A DNA stretch of 44,186 nt from Chloroflexota bacterium (lineage in GTDB: Bacteria > Chloroflexota > Anaerolineae > JAAEKA01). The notes beneath the pieces are model-generated. The model was not told the DNA's origin. It did no database searches and worked only from the letters and a program-made list of their open reading frames with translations. Position numbers and translations under genes: made by a program. Of this stretch, positions 28,378 through 37,232 are shown one piece after another (positions within the stretch are counted from its first letter, which is position 1; each line of letters opens with the position of its first letter). Location: NCBI GenBank assembly GCA_034717495.1, contig JAYELL010000037.1:1-44186 (forward strand). Direction: 5' to 3'.

Positions 28378-29217
28378 ATGAAAACCACCGGTGAACGCAG
28401 CCAAAAGAACAGCCGGCGTCGGAAGGCAGGCACCAAGCCTGGCATGCGACGCTATCGTGCCGCATCCAGTCAACCGCTTTCTCTGCGCGGCCGTGAAAGG
28501 CTTCGTCGTTCCAATGTGACAGCGCTACGGGCTGTCGCGGGTCTTCTGCTGCTGGGCATGGTAACGTTGCTTGTATTCCTCTTCGCGGACAACAGTTTTT
28601 TTGTCCAGGCCAGGGAAATACAGGGGATCCGGTTTACCAACGAGCAAGCCATTTACGAACAGACGGAGATTCTGAACTACAACGTTTTTTGGATCGATGC
28701 TCGTGAGGTCGAAGAGCGAATTGAGGGATTGCCCCACGTCAAACATGCGACGGTTAAACCGCAACTGCCCAACAAAGTTTTGATCGACGTGCTGGAGCGC
28801 GAACCGGAAGTCCTCTGGCATGTTTATGGGCAAAACGCCTGGGTTGACGGCGAAGGGGTCATGATGCCGGCGATCTCGCAATTGCCTACGCTGCCTGTTG
28901 TTCAGGACAGGGATGGCAGCAGTATAGGCAGGACAGGCCGGATTGATCCACAGCTTGTGGCTGGCATTCGGGAACTTACGCAACTGCTGCCGGGCATTGT
29001 CGAGTTCGCCTACGATGAACGGCACGGGCTTCATTTTCAGGCCAACAATGGCACGATCGTTTATCTGGGAAGACCCAGTGGATTGCCTTCCCGGGTGAAG
29101 GAACTGGCTGCTATTCAGGATACCCTCTTGAGCCAAGGGCTGAGGGCAAGCGAAATCGATCTTCGCTACGATGGCGGGCATTTTTACAAGCTGGGTCAAT
29201 CCACCTACAGCCAATAG
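28378..29217 (+). CDS. ftsQ: Cell division protein FtsQ/DivIB
   Basis: FtsQ is a bitopic divisome protein linking early and late division proteins. The 279-aa product has a highly basic cytoplasmic N-terminus (about 1-50) and one transmembrane helix (about 52-72). A POTRA-type segment follows directly (FFVQAREIQGIRFTNEQ, with the usual strand after TEILNYNVFWID). The beta domain contains PEVLWHVYGQNAWVDGEGV near 142-160. Length and layout fit the family. Its placement between ddl and ftsA is the classical one. Confidence 0.92.
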   Translation: MKTTGERSQKNSRRRKAGTKPGMRRYRAASSQPLSLRGRERLRRSNVTALRAVAGLLLLGMVTLLVFLFADNSFFVQAREIQGIRFTNEQAIYEQTEILNYNVFWIDAREVEERIEGLPHVKHATVKPQLPNKVLIDVLEREPEVLWHVYGQNAWVDGEGVMMPAISQLPTLPVVQDRDGSSIGRTGRIDPQLVAGIRELTQLLPGIVEFAYDERHGLHFQANNGTIVYLGRPSGLPSRVKELAAIQDTLLSQGLRASEIDLRYDGGHFYKLGQSTYSQ

Positions 29218-29269
29218 CCGCCGTCGATCGAATCGATGGCCTCACTTAACGAATCAGGAATTAACCAGC

Positions 29270-30496
29270 GTGTCTGATACTATTTGTGCGATAGATGTAG
29301 GAACCACCAAGGTCACGGCATTGATCGCCGAACTTATAGACGACGAAACCCTGGAGGTCGTTGGTTTTGGCAAGGCGCCCTCGGAAGGAATGGCCAAGGG
29401 GGTCGTTACCAACGTAGCCGCCGCTACCGCTTCGATTGGCCAGGCAGTTGAGGAGGCCGAGCATGCCGCGGATCGATCCATAGCCAGGGCCTACGTGGGC
29501 ATCGCAGGAAGCCACATCCAGGCCCAGCAGAGCAAGGGCGCTGTTCCGATCAGTCGTAGCCGGGTTGTGACCTCCGAGGATGTGGGCAGGGTCAAGGAAG
29601 CCGCACGGGCCGTAGTCCTATCTCACAATCGCGAGATCATCCATGTGGTGGCGCGCAGCTATGCTGTAGATGAACAGGAGGATCTGCAGGATCCCCTGGG
29701 AATGCATGGCTTTCGGCTTGCCGTCGATGCTCAGGTGATCACCGGCGCCACCGGCGCCGTACGCAATCTCTTGAGCTGTGTGCAGACGCATGGCATCGAG
29801 GTGGAAGAGCTGGTGCTTGAGCCGCTGGCGTCAGGGCAAGCTGTATTGACCGATGCCGAACAGGAAATGGGCGTAGTGGTCGTGGATATAGGCGGCGGAA
29901 CCACCGATGTGGCCATGTTCATGAAAGGCAGTCTGTGGCACACAGTTGTGCTGGATATCGGCGGCCAGCACTTGACCCAGGATTTGGCGGTCGGTTTGGG
30001 AGCACCGTTCGATGCCGCCGAGGAACTTAAGATTCGCCATGGGCATGTGCAGGCCAATCGGGTTGCTCAAGATCAGGAAGTCGCGATAGAACTTTTCGGC
30101 GAAAATGGCCCCCAGACAGTCCCGCGTCACCTGGTCGCAGAGATACTCGAGGCGAGGGCCGAGGAGATGATCGAGCTGATTCTCAGGGAGATCAAGCGCT
30201 CTGGATATGAAGGGCTGGTGCCGGCAGGGCTGGTGTTCACAGGTGGCTCTTCCCAGTTGACCGGTTTCAGGGATCTGGCGCGCAGGATGACCCAGGTTCC
30301 CGTTCGTGTGGGCACGCCGCGAGGGGTGCATGGGTTGATAGGCAAGCTCATGATACCTGAGAATGCCACAAGCATTGGTTTGCTCTTGTGGGCCCAGCGC
30401 ACCCAGTGGGATGAGGCAGTCTACGGGGCGCAAAGTTCAGAAAGCCCCTTCACGCAGCGGATCATGCGCTGGCTTGGCAACTTTTTGCCAGGTTGA
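29270..30496 (+). CDS. ftsA: Cell division protein FtsA
   Basis: FtsA is the actin-like ATPase that tethers FtsZ to the membrane. The 408-aa protein has ICAIDVGTTKVTALIAE at its start (phosphate 1). It continues with the SHIxx subdomain 1C region, VVVDIGGGTTDVAMF (phosphate 2) and LVFTGGSSQLTGF (adenosine motif). The C-terminal amphipathic stretch RIMRWLGNFLPG fits the membrane-targeting helix. The frame is open to an ATG at 29171 inside ftsQ, but the GTG at 29270 with AGGA ten nt upstream gives the conserved FtsA N-terminus, so I chose it. ftsZ follows after a 96-bp gap. Confidence 0.94.
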   Translation: MSDTICAIDVGTTKVTALIAELIDDETLEVVGFGKAPSEGMAKGVVTNVAAATASIGQAVEEAEHAADRSIARAYVGIAGSHIQAQQSKGAVPISRSRVVTSEDVGRVKEAARAVVLSHNREIIHVVARSYAVDEQEDLQDPLGMHGFRLAVDAQVITGATGAVRNLLSCVQTHGIEVEELVLEPLASGQAVLTDAEQEMGVVVVDIGGGTTDVAMFMKGSLWHTVVLDIGGQHLTQDLAVGLGAPFDAAEELKIRHGHVQANRVAQDQEVAIELFGENGPQTVPRHLVAEILEARAEEMIELILREIKRSGYEGLVPAGLVFTGGSSQLTGFRDLARRMTQVPVRVGTPRGVHGLIGKLMIPENATSIGLLLWAQRTQWDEAVYGAQSSESPFTQRIMRWLGNFLPG

Positions 30497-30592
30497 TAAC
30501 CTCAAGATATCAATCGATGATGCTAAACGTGTGTGCAATATACCAGGGAAGTCATTCAGATGTGTGTGGAAAACCGGAGGTGTGATTGAGCA

Positions 30593-31936
30593 ATGACAGC
30601 AGACTTTGAACAGCCGACAATTCGGGACCCATTGGCCAACGTGCCCAGGAGTGTGTCTTCGATAGACACAACTGAGTCTGTGGGCCAGCGGTTCCCGCAA
30701 GAGAGCGAATTCTCAGCCGATTCGCCAGATATCGATCGTAGGGATTCAACCAAGCGCAATCCGCCGCAGGAAAGCGGCATCAATCAGCGAGCAAGGAGTG
30801 ATAACATGGCTCGAAAATCTGCAAGAGAAGCACAACCGTCCTACGTTGACAACTTCGCCAAGATTCGAGTTGTCGGGGTGGGCGGCGGCGGCAGCAATGC
30901 CGTGAACCGCATGATCGACGCCGGAATCCAGGGTGTGGAGTTCATTGTCATCAATACCGATGCGCAGGCACTGCTGGAAGCCAATGCACCACAGCGCATG
31001 CGCATTGGCGACAAGCTGACCCGCGGCCTGGGGGCTGGCGGCGATCCCGAGCTGGGCGAGAAGGCCGCCCTCGAATCTGCCGAAGATGTTGTGTCAGTGG
31101 TCGACGGTGCTGACATGGTGTTTGTAACTGCCGGCATCGGCGGTGGCACCGGCACCGGTGCGGCACCGGTCGTGGCTCGGGTCGCTCGAGAAGCCGGAGC
31201 CCTGACCATCGGCGTCGTTACGCGTCCCTTCTCCTTTGAAGGAACGCGTCGCCGGCGAGTTGCCGACGAGGGCATCATGCGGCTGAAGGAAGAAGTCGAT
31301 ACCCTGATCGTCATCCCCAATGACCGGCTGCTTCAAATCGTGGACAAAAAAGCATCCATTCGGGAAGCGTTCACGGTAGCGGATGACGTGTTGAGGCAAG
31401 GTATCCAGGGAATCAGCGAACTGATTACGATCCCTGGCCTTATCAACCTGGACTTCGCGGATGTGCGAGCGGTGATGCAGGACGGCGGCTCTGCGTTGAT
31501 GGCCATTGGTACGGCCAACGGTGAAAACCGGGCACAGGAGGCAGCCGAACAGGCCATTGCCAGCAAGCTTCTGGATGTCAGCATCGACGGCGCCCAGGCA
31601 ATTCTGTTCAACGTAACTGGTGGCATGGACATGACCCTCCACGAGGTCAACGAGGCGGCGGAGATCATCCGGGCCACGACTCACCCCGAGTCCAATATCA
31701 TCTTCGGTGCTGTTCTCGATCCGACGATGGAGGATGACGTGCGGGTGACGGTCATCGCGACTGGTTTCGATCAGGCCGCCGATGCCCAAAAGCCAATCAG
31801 CACGATCGCCCCTCTGCCCGCGGAGACGGCCACCGAGCGAAGCGAAAAAACTGTTCCCTTCCCGGTCAGGACCTACAATCCGGACGACCTGGAGATTCCC
31901 GCGTTTCTGCGGCGAAAGCGCCAGCAGCAAGCCTAG
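30593..31936 (+). CDS. ftsZ: Cell division protein FtsZ with possible N-terminal extension
   Basis: FtsZ is the tubulin-like GTPase that forms the Z ring. The GTPase core begins [18 protein letters not shown] and has NTDAQAL, the tubulin signature [12 protein letters not shown] and the synergy-loop region DFADVRAVM. The C-terminal peptide [13 protein letters not shown], which binds FtsA, is intact. From the ATG at 30593 (GGAGG 12 nt upstream) the protein is 447 aa, with a 71-residue polar, disordered-looking leader before [11 protein letters not shown] second in-frame ATG at 30806 has AAGGAG seven nt upstream and gives a standard 376-aa FtsZ. Both starts are plausible. The long form is annotated so that no sequence is lost. 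Confidence 0.95.
   Translation: MTADFEQPTIRDPLANVPRSVSSIDTTESVGQRFPQESEFSADSPDIDRRDSTKRNPPQESGINQRARSDNMARKSAREAQPSYVDNFAKIRVVGVGGGGSNAVNRMIDAGIQGVEFIVINTDAQALLEANAPQRMRIGDKLTRGLGAGGDPELGEKAALESAEDVVSVVDGADMVFVTAGIGGGTGTGAAPVVARVAREAGALTIGVVTRPFSFEGTRRRRVADEGIMRLKEEVDTLIVIPNDRLLQIVDKKASIREAFTVADDVLRQGIQGISELITIPGLINLDFADVRAVMQDGGSALMAIGTANGENRAQEAAEQAIASKLLDVSIDGAQAILFNVTGGMDMTLHEVNEAAEIIRATTHPESNIIFGAVLDPTMEDDVRVTVIATGFDQAADAQKPISTIAPLPAETATERSEKTVPFPVRTYNPDDLEIPAFLRRKRQQQA
30793..30808 (+). promoter_or_regulatory. Strong internal ribosome-binding site and start codon in ftsZ
   Basis: AAGGAG (30793-30798) lies seven bases before an in-frame ATG (30806-30808), which is better spaced than the site for the longer form. 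It could be the true ftsZ start or could produce a second, shorter FtsZ. Confidence 0.6.
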
Positions 31937-31976
31937 CGACTGGCAGCCCGTCAGGGTTGTACAACGCGCCTTCTGA

Positions 31977-32040
31977 CACGCGACAGACTGGACCTGGTGA
32001 TAGAGCAGTGTTTCAAGCTCCAGGTGTGGTCTGTCGTGTG
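31977..32040 (+). other. Long imperfect hairpin after ftsZ
   Basis: An inverted repeat 41 bp after the ftsZ stop has outer arms of 12 pairs (centred on CGACAGAC/GTCTGTCG, including one G-U) and inner arms ACCTGG/CCAGGT, separated by a short internal loop. No T tract follows, so it is not a standard intrinsic terminator. It could be a transcript end structure or a processing site for the dcw message. A 10-bp palindrome (31956-31965) precedes it. From here to 32201 nothing else is recognisable. Confidence 0.45.
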
Positions 32041-32201
32041 GTGCCACCTGTTATCGACCCCGAATGTTACCCCCAAGGTATTTGTTTTCGTTCCAGTCCT
32101 TGACGGCAATTGCTCTCCGGCAGGTGCGCCAGCTCGTTTTTGCGAAGCTGACAAAAACCTTAAAATCTCCTCGATTCCATCCCGGAATAGCTCCAATCCC
32201 C

Positions 32202-32230
32202 TTGCAATTCGATCTGTTCTATGGTACAAT
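32202..32230 (+). promoter_or_regulatory. Predicted sigma-70-type promoter of nrdR
   Basis: TTGCAA (32202-32207) and TACAAT (32225-32230) are separated by 17 bp, and the start is expected near 32237. It would drive nrdR and probably the following genes, with a leader of about 255 nt. Confidence 0.75.
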
Positions 32231-32247
32231 TCTCACCGCTGTCGAAA

Positions 32248-32292
32248 CTACAATATCTAGTGTCTGCCCGATGTCCAAGCACAACATAGTGT
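32248..32292 (+). promoter_or_regulatory. Candidate pair of NrdR boxes
   Basis: The 16-mer at 32248-32263 matches the published NrdR box consensus (ACACWATATATWGTGT) at 13 positions by my count. A weaker copy at 32277-32292 matches at 11. They are 29 bp apart start to start, near the roughly three-turn spacing (31-32 bp) seen for paired NrdR boxes but not exact. They lie just downstream of the predicted start, which suits repression by NrdR. From 32293 to the nrdR start no further element is recognisable. Confidence 0.55.
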
Positions 32293-32493
32293 GATTTACC
32301 GGGCAGAGTTCCACAGCCTTGACACCGTTCTTCCCATCCAATGCCAAGGAGCCTGCGCCCATAAGTCCCATGTGCTTTCCAGCGGTCGATCTGATTTCAG
32401 GAGGCGTCCGCTGCCCGTTTTTTTCGAAAGCACAGGTCAGGCGTGGAGCACAGTTCTAATGGCTCGCGGCCATACTCGAGTTTCAGTTAGATA

Positions 32494-32940
32494 ATGATTT
32501 GTCCACACTGCGGTGATCTCAATTCTCGTGTTGTTGATACCCGGTCCACCGGCGACGGCATTCGCCGAAGGCGCGAATGTCAGATATGTCACCGACGGTT
32601 TACCACTTACGAGAATGTTGCAGCGTCGCTCTTGATCGTGAAAAGTAATGGCCAGCGGGAGCCCTATGACCGCCAGAAGCTCATGCATGGGATTTTGGTG
32701 GCGTGCGCCAAGCGGCCAATCTCCCAGGTCGCCATCGAAGACATGGTGGACTCCATCGAGGATGGGCTGGCTCGCCAGGGCAGGGCAGAGGTCAAGAGCG
32801 ATGTGGTCGGAACTCTGGTGCTGGATCATTTACAAAGACTGGATGCCATGGCGTACATTCGATTTGCCATGGTTTATCTTCAAATGAAGGATCTCGAGGC
32901 GCTACAGGAGCATATTGGTCGTTTGCTCCTGTCTCGTTAG
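32494..32940 (+). CDS. nrdR: Ribonucleotide reductase repressor NrdR
   Basis: NrdR is a zinc-ribbon/ATP-cone repressor that senses ATP and dATP and shuts down ribonucleotide reductase genes. The 148-aa product begins MICPHCGD. It has the zinc ligands C3, C6, C29 and C32, the basic IRRRREC and RFTTYE motifs, and an ATP-cone (about 47-137) starting IVKSNGQREPYDRQKLMHGI. Length is standard. No clear Shine-Dalgarno precedes the ATG. It is followed by a two-gene signalling module and then nrdJ, its likely target. Confidence 0.96.
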   Translation: MICPHCGDLNSRVVDTRSTGDGIRRRRECQICHRRFTTYENVAASLLIVKSNGQREPYDRQKLMHGILVACAKRPISQVAIEDMVDSIEDGLARQGRAEVKSDVVGTLVLDHLQRLDAMAYIRFAMVYLQMKDLEALQEHIGRLLLSR

Positions 32941-32956
32941 CGCCTGATATACCGCC

Positions 32957-33805
32957 ATGCGTCTTGTTTTGGCGGCTGAAGATGGGCTGAACGTCGTATC
33001 CTGTGATCGCCTGGTGGCCCGTCTTGCTCAGGAAAAGGCCATCTCGGCGCCTGAAATCACCATCGATCTTCGGTCCGCAGCCTTTGTTGATCCCTTCGGC
33101 GCCGCGTTCCTGGTGCTGATTGTCCGGCAAATTGCGTCCCGCGTCCCGCGGCTGGTCTGTGTACTGCCGATGGCTGAACGAGCCCAACGATCCGTGGTGC
33201 GAATGGGCCTTGTACGATTGCTTGGTCAGGTTGCCGAAGTGCGAAACCTGCCATCCAGCCGGGATCACTTTGGCCAGGGAATTACGTTACCTTTGAGCGC
33301 GATTCGCACTCGAGTTGATGTCAAGAGCTTGCTCGAATTTTTTATCGAACAAGCCAGACAAAAACTCGGTTACGATCTGAGCGATGTTCTGGATGCGACC
33401 AAGGTCGTTTCGGAACTCTGCTACAATGTGGTGGATCATAGCGGAAGTGAAGGACTGGCAGTTGCCCAGGTTGCCCAGGATCGACGAGGGCAGCGATTCG
33501 TTTCTCTGGCAGTGGTCGATCCCGGTGTCGGGATCAGGGCCAGCCTCGCAAGGCGCTTTCCCGAGGCTGCTGAATGGCAACACGGGGAAGCGATCGATCG
33601 GGCTCTGGGTGGCCTGAGCAGCCGGCCCAAGGGTGGTGGCGTGGGCCTGCGTAGCGTCGAGACTGTGGTGCGACGCTACGGCGGTCGCCTGACCATTCGC
33701 TCCGGTGATGATCGATTGCTGATTTCTGCGGAACGACGAGCACGGATCATATCGACAAGCGAGTTTTACGGTACCCAGGTCGGAATTAGTTTTAGCCAGA
33801 AATAG
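32957..33805 (+). CDS. STAS-like / HATPase (anti-sigma-type kinase) protein
   Basis: A 282-aa soluble protein with two parts. Residues about 1-98 look STAS-like: EITIDLRSAAFVDPFGAAFL sits where anti-sigma-factor antagonists have their D-S-S-G loop. Here it reads DPFG, so the usual phosphorylated serine is missing. Residues about 118-280 are a GHKL/HATPase_c domain: N-box E153-x3-N157 in SELCYNVVDHSG, G1 box DPGVGI (188-193), G2 box GGGVGLRSV (226-234). No transmembrane helix or receiver is visible. It begins 16 bp after nrdR and is followed 54 bp later by a STAS/wHTH gene. A partner-switching role with that neighbour is inferred from domain logic; the target is unknown. Confidence 0.75.
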   Translation: MRLVLAAEDGLNVVSCDRLVARLAQEKAISAPEITIDLRSAAFVDPFGAAFLVLIVRQIASRVPRLVCVLPMAERAQRSVVRMGLVRLLGQVAEVRNLPSSRDHFGQGITLPLSAIRTRVDVKSLLEFFIEQARQKLGYDLSDVLDATKVVSELCYNVVDHSGSEGLAVAQVAQDRRGQRFVSLAVVDPGVGIRASLARRFPEAAEWQHGEAIDRALGGLSSRPKGGGVGLRSVETVVRRYGGRLTIRSGDDRLLISAERRARIISTSEFYGTQVGISFSQK

Positions 33806-33859
33806 TTACCGTCGGGCGGTGGACAGACCGTCAACACATCAACTTAATGGTGGAGAGCG

Positions 33860-34396
33860 ATGCCTTTGCAGGAAATACAGGTTGAATTGGTAGGCCCAAT
33901 TTTGGGCGGCCGCGATAGCGAGACCAAGGATAGTCTGCTGGCCAAGTTGACAGCACTGCCAGCGAATTCTTTGCTGGTTCTGGACTGCAACAACGTGCAG
34001 TTTATGGACTACTCTTGGGCCGACGAAGTCGTGGCAGGTCTGTTGGAAGCTTCTCGAAAGGCGCGTTCACCACGCTTTGTGGTGGTACGCAGCCCCACAG
34101 AGAGCGTGCGAGAAAGTATTGCCGCGGCAGTTTCCATTCATGGATTGACCTGCGTACAGGTTGATGGCGGTGGCACTCCCACAGTCTTGGGCAATCTGAG
34201 CCCTGCGCTACTCAAGACCTACAATCTGGCCGTGGTCCGGGGACAGATAAGTGCCCAGGACCTGCCCGATTCGCTGTCGCCAAGTACCAAGAGCAATCGA
34301 CTGAAGGAATTGGAGCGTAGACGACTCCTCTATCGGGTAGGTGAAGAGGTCATCGATGGAGGGGGCAGGCGCTTTATTTACGAGCCTGTGCGTTAA
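33860..34396 (+). CDS. STAS-like / winged-helix DNA-binding protein
   Basis: A 178-aa protein. The N-terminal half (about 1-100) has LVLDCNNVQFMDYSWADEVV, which fits the DUF4325/STAS-like family (a D-x-S-x-A-D-E signature). S52 is in the loop where SpoIIAA-type proteins are phosphorylated. The C-terminal 55 residues (about 120-178) look like a winged helix: SPSTKSNRLKELERRRLLYRV is the recognition-helix region, followed by a wing ending GGGRRFIYEPV. GGAG lies five nt before the ATG. Paired with the preceding HATPase protein it suggests a switch that controls transcription, with the HATPase acting on this protein. This is inference; no experimental relative is known to me. Confidence 0.7.
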   Translation: MPLQEIQVELVGPILGGRDSETKDSLLAKLTALPANSLLVLDCNNVQFMDYSWADEVVAGLLEASRKARSPRFVVVRSPTESVRESIAAAVSIHGLTCVQVDGGGTPTVLGNLSPALLKTYNLAVVRGQISAQDLPDSLSPSTKSNRLKELERRRLLYRVGEEVIDGGGRRFIYEPVR

Positions 34397-34414
34397 AGCA
34401 CCTTTATTTTTTTT
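34388..34414 (+). terminator. Weak terminator-like element after the STAS/winged-helix gene
   Basis: GTGC/GCAC (4-bp stem, 6-nt loop), overlapping the stop codon, is followed by TTTATTTTTTTT. The T tract is good but the stem is short, so termination would be partial at best. Confidence 0.35.
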
Positions 34415-34503
34415 CTGTGTCGATTTCATTCTCAGACCGTTAATTCGGCCTGGGGGATGTGGTATGGGTGACGCGGGGGTCGCTTTGCCACGTGAAAGAC
34501 ATT

Positions 34504-34524
34504 TTATCAATTAATTTGTGATAA
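34504..34524 (+). promoter_or_regulatory. Inverted repeat just upstream of nrdJ
   Basis: TTATCA and TGATAA flank a 9-bp AT-rich spacer, immediately before the nrdJ Shine-Dalgarno. It does not match the NrdR box. It may be an operator or a small RNA hairpin; I could not find a convincing separate nrdJ promoter. Confidence 0.3.
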
Positions 34525-34539
34525 CCGGAGGATATGATT

Positions 34540-37113
34540 GTGAGTACTGTTCCAACCGTCGACGCTCAAACATCGCAGCACACGTCACCGACTGCTTGGT
34601 TTGACAATATGGATCGACCTATCAGAATCGGGCCGAATGGGCTGGATGTGTTGCAACGCCGTTATATCCGAAAAGGGCCCGATGGGGAACCGATTGAGAC
34701 GGTATCTGAGATGTTTTGGCGGGTGGCCTACAACGTGGCGTTACCCGAGGAAACCTGGGGCGAGCAACCAGAGAGCATTGCAGGCAGCTTCTATGATCTG
34801 TTGACAGATCTACGGTTTTTCCCCAATTCTCCCACGTTCACCGGCGCAGGAACCCCGTTGGGGCAATTGGCTGCCTGTTTTGTCCTGGCCATCGACGACG
34901 ACATGGGCAAGGACTCGGCTGAAGGCATTTTCAGCACGCTTCGCACTGCGGCATTGATCCAGCAGACCGGTGGCGGTAACGGGTTCAGCTTCAGCCGTCT
35001 TCGGCCCAAAGGTGATCCTGTGAACAGCAGCGCCGGCGTGGCAAGCGGGCCTGTTGGCTTCCTCAAGGTATATGATGCCGCGTTTGGCGAGATTGCTCAG
35101 GGTGGTACGCGACGCGGCGCCAATATGGGTGTGCTGCGCATTGACCATCCTGATATCGAAGAATTCATCGCAGCCAAGGCGGAAGAAGGCTCTGTGACCA
35201 ACTTCAATATTTCGGTCGGTGTCACCGATGTCTTCATGGAAGCCGTGCAATCGGATGGGGATTTCGATCTGGTGAGTCCTCGCTCTGCTGTCCCGATCCG
35301 CTCGGTGCGGGCACGGGACCTTTTCGCTAAGATCGTCCATCATGCCTACCGCAACGGGGAGCCAGGGGTGCTTTTTGTTGACGCCGCCAACCGCAGTAAT
35401 CCGGTCCCTCACCTGTACGAGCTCGAGGCCACAAACCCGTGTGGCGAGCAGTGGCTGGGACCTTATGAAAACTGTTGCCTGGGTTCTGTCAATCTTTCGG
35501 AACACGTTACCCGGGAGGGGCAGGTTGATTGGGATAAACTGGAGCAGACGGTCCTGTTGGCCACCCGCTTTCTCGATGATGTTGTCAGTGCGAATAAATA
35601 TGTGCCGGCGGTGTCAGCATTGAAGGAGGCTGCCCACCGGGTTCGACGCATTGGGTTAGGCATTATGGGCCTCGCGGACATGATGTATAAGCTTCATGTA
35701 CGCTATGGATCCGACGAATCGATCGACCTGGCAGGGCAGGCCATGGAGTTTGTACGTTTTCATGCCATGCGAGCCTCCATCGATCTGGCCAGGGAGCGGG
35801 GAGCATTTCCGGCAATCACCGGATCAATCTACGATCCCGAGAACCTTCAATGGCAACCACCCACACCGCTCAAGCCCTACACCTCCAGCTATGGACGCCC
35901 GGAATTGGATTGGGGTGCCATTGAAGCCGGCATCAAGAGCCACGGCATTCGTAATGGGGCACAGACCACTGTGGCTCCTACGGGGACCATTGGCACTGTG
36001 ACGGGCTGTGAAGGTTATGGTTGTGAGCCGGTATTTGCACTGGCCTACACCCGCTACGTCAAAGAGCAACAGGGTGACGTTCCCCTGACCTATGTGAGCC
36101 CTCTCTTCATGGCTGCACTGGACGGGGCGGGGCTTTTGGCTGAAGAGCGCCAGGAAATCATCGATAGCATTCTTCTGAACGGTACCTGCCAGCAGGTCGA
36201 AGGGCTTCCGGAGGATCTGCGAAACACCTTTGTCGTCAGCCAGGACGTCACTCCTGCCGAGCACGTGATGATGCAGGCAGCGCTGCAACGATTTGTGGAC
36301 AATAGCATCTCCAAGACCTGTAATTTTTCACCGGATGCGGTCCCCCAGGATGTTGAAGCTGCCTATATGATGGCGTGGGAGTTGGGTTGTAAGGGATTGA
36401 CCGTCTACGTGACCGGCAGCCGATCCGACGTGGTTCTCGAGATCAATGCAACGGCGCAACGCAGGGCACTTTCCCAATCGGAGCAGAACATGAACGGTCA
36501 GGCCTCGCTGGACGAGACGCTAAATGCGCTGCCTCACGAGTACGATTCTCCGGTTGGCCTGGAAGGGGATGCACCAGAATCATCGAACGCTGTAGAACTG
36601 TTGCCGTACGATGCCAAACGGCCGCGGCCACGGCGCTTGCATGGCAGTACCTACCGGCGGTTGACCCCTCTGGGCACCGCGTATGTCACGGTCAACGACA
36701 CCGAGGACAATGAACCCTTCGAGGTGTTCATGAATGTGGGTAAGGCCGGCTCTGATGTGGCCGCCGTCAGCGAGGCCCTGGGTCGGCTAATAAGCCTGAT
36801 CCTGCGCATCCCAAGTTCGCTCACGCCCACTGAACGTATACAACAGGTGGTTTATCAGATGAACGGCATCGGCGGTGGACGCCATCTCGGCTTTGGCCCT
36901 CATCGGGTTCGCAGCCTTCCCGATGCCATCGCTCAGGTTCTGGAAGATCATTTGTCGGAAGCGCCGCCACCCCCGCCTGAACCCGCTGGTGAACAGCTGA
37001 CCTTGCCCATGCCACGCCAGATCGGAGATCTCTGTCCCGACTGTGGGAACAGTACTCTTCTGAATGTGGAGGGCTGCCGCAAGTGTCACGTGTGCGGATA
37101 CAGCGAATGCTAG
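34540..37113 (+). CDS. nrdJ: Class II (B12-dependent) ribonucleotide reductase
   Basis: Reduces ribonucleotides to deoxyribonucleotides using adenosylcobalamin to make the active-site radical, so it works with or without oxygen. The roughly 857-aa protein has [11 protein letters not shown] near 96 and the first redox cysteine in QLAACFVL (near 113). It also has [15 protein letters not shown], the active-site NPCGE (near 300) and [21 protein letters not shown]. The C-terminal region carries a TSCPD-like domain and a zinc-type Cys cluster, CPDCG...[12 protein letters not shown]. No N-terminal ATP-cone is visible, so dATP control may rest on NrdR. Start: ATG at 34534 is only two nt after GGAGG, while GTG at 34540 is eight nt away and is preferred. 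Confidence 0.96.
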   Translation: MSTVPTVDAQTSQHTSPTAWFDNMDRPIRIGPNGLDVLQRRYIRKGPDGEPIETVSEMFWRVAYNVALPEETWGEQPESIAGSFYDLLTDLRFFPNSPTFTGAGTPLGQLAACFVLAIDDDMGKDSAEGIFSTLRTAALIQQTGGGNGFSFSRLRPKGDPVNSSAGVASGPVGFLKVYDAAFGEIAQGGTRRGANMGVLRIDHPDIEEFIAAKAEEGSVTNFNISVGVTDVFMEAVQSDGDFDLVSPRSAVPIRSVRARDLFAKIVHHAYRNGEPGVLFVDAANRSNPVPHLYELEATNPCGEQWLGPYENCCLGSVNLSEHVTREGQVDWDKLEQTVLLATRFLDDVVSANKYVPAVSALKEAAHRVRRIGLGIMGLADMMYKLHVRYGSDESIDLAGQAMEFVRFHAMRASIDLARERGAFPAITGSIYDPENLQWQPPTPLKPYTSSYGRPELDWGAIEAGIKSHGIRNGAQTTVAPTGTIGTVTGCEGYGCEPVFALAYTRYVKEQQGDVPLTYVSPLFMAALDGAGLLAEERQEIIDSILLNGTCQQVEGLPEDLRNTFVVSQDVTPAEHVMMQAALQRFVDNSISKTCNFSPDAVPQDVEAAYMMAWELGCKGLTVYVTGSRSDVVLEINATAQRRALSQSEQNMNGQASLDETLNALPHEYDSPVGLEGDAPESSNAVELLPYDAKRPRPRRLHGSTYRRLTPLGTAYVTVNDTEDNEPFEVFMNVGKAGSDVAAVSEALGRLISLILRIPSSLTPTERIQQVVYQMNGIGGGRHLGFGPHRVRSLPDAIAQVLEDHLSEAPPPPPEPAGEQLTLPMPRQIGDLCPDCGNSTLLNVEGCRKCHVCGYSEC

Positions 37114-37143
37114 TGGCGTAGGCAGGAATGAAGTTGATTCAAT

Positions 37144-37182
37144 GCCCCGGCAGGCGCCTGACGCTCGCCGGGGCTTCCTTTC
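37144..37182 (+). terminator. Intrinsic terminator of nrdJ
   Basis: Arms GCCCCGGC and GCCGGGGC form an 8-bp GC-only stem with a 15-nt loop that itself contains a small palindrome. TTCCTTTC follows. It lies 30 bp after the nrdJ stop. Confidence 0.75.
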
Positions 37183-37196
37183 AAAACCCCCTTTGG

Positions 37197-37226
37197 TTTA
37201 CCGATTCCCTCGAAACACTGTATAAT
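37197..37226 (+). promoter_or_regulatory. Predicted promoter giving a leaderless message
   Basis: TTTACC (37197-37202), an 18-bp spacer and a perfect TATAAT (37221-37226). The ATG at 37233 is seven bases past the -10 box, so transcription would begin at or next to the start codon. Confidence 0.55.
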
Positions 37227-37232
37227 CGTGCG

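Noticed and set aside
32231-32493. Cobalamin riboswitch ahead of the B12-dependent reductase locus
   Set aside because: I looked for the conserved B12-box and core helices in the nrdR and nrdJ leaders and found nothing convincing.
32291-32494. Possible 67-codon peptide upstream of nrdR starting with GTG
   Set aside because: It overlaps the NrdR-box region, lacks a ribosome-binding site and shows no recognisable features.
37128-37232. 35-residue extension of the DUF218 protein
   Set aside because: The stretch is the nrdJ terminator and a promoter; the canonical membrane anchor starts at 37233.
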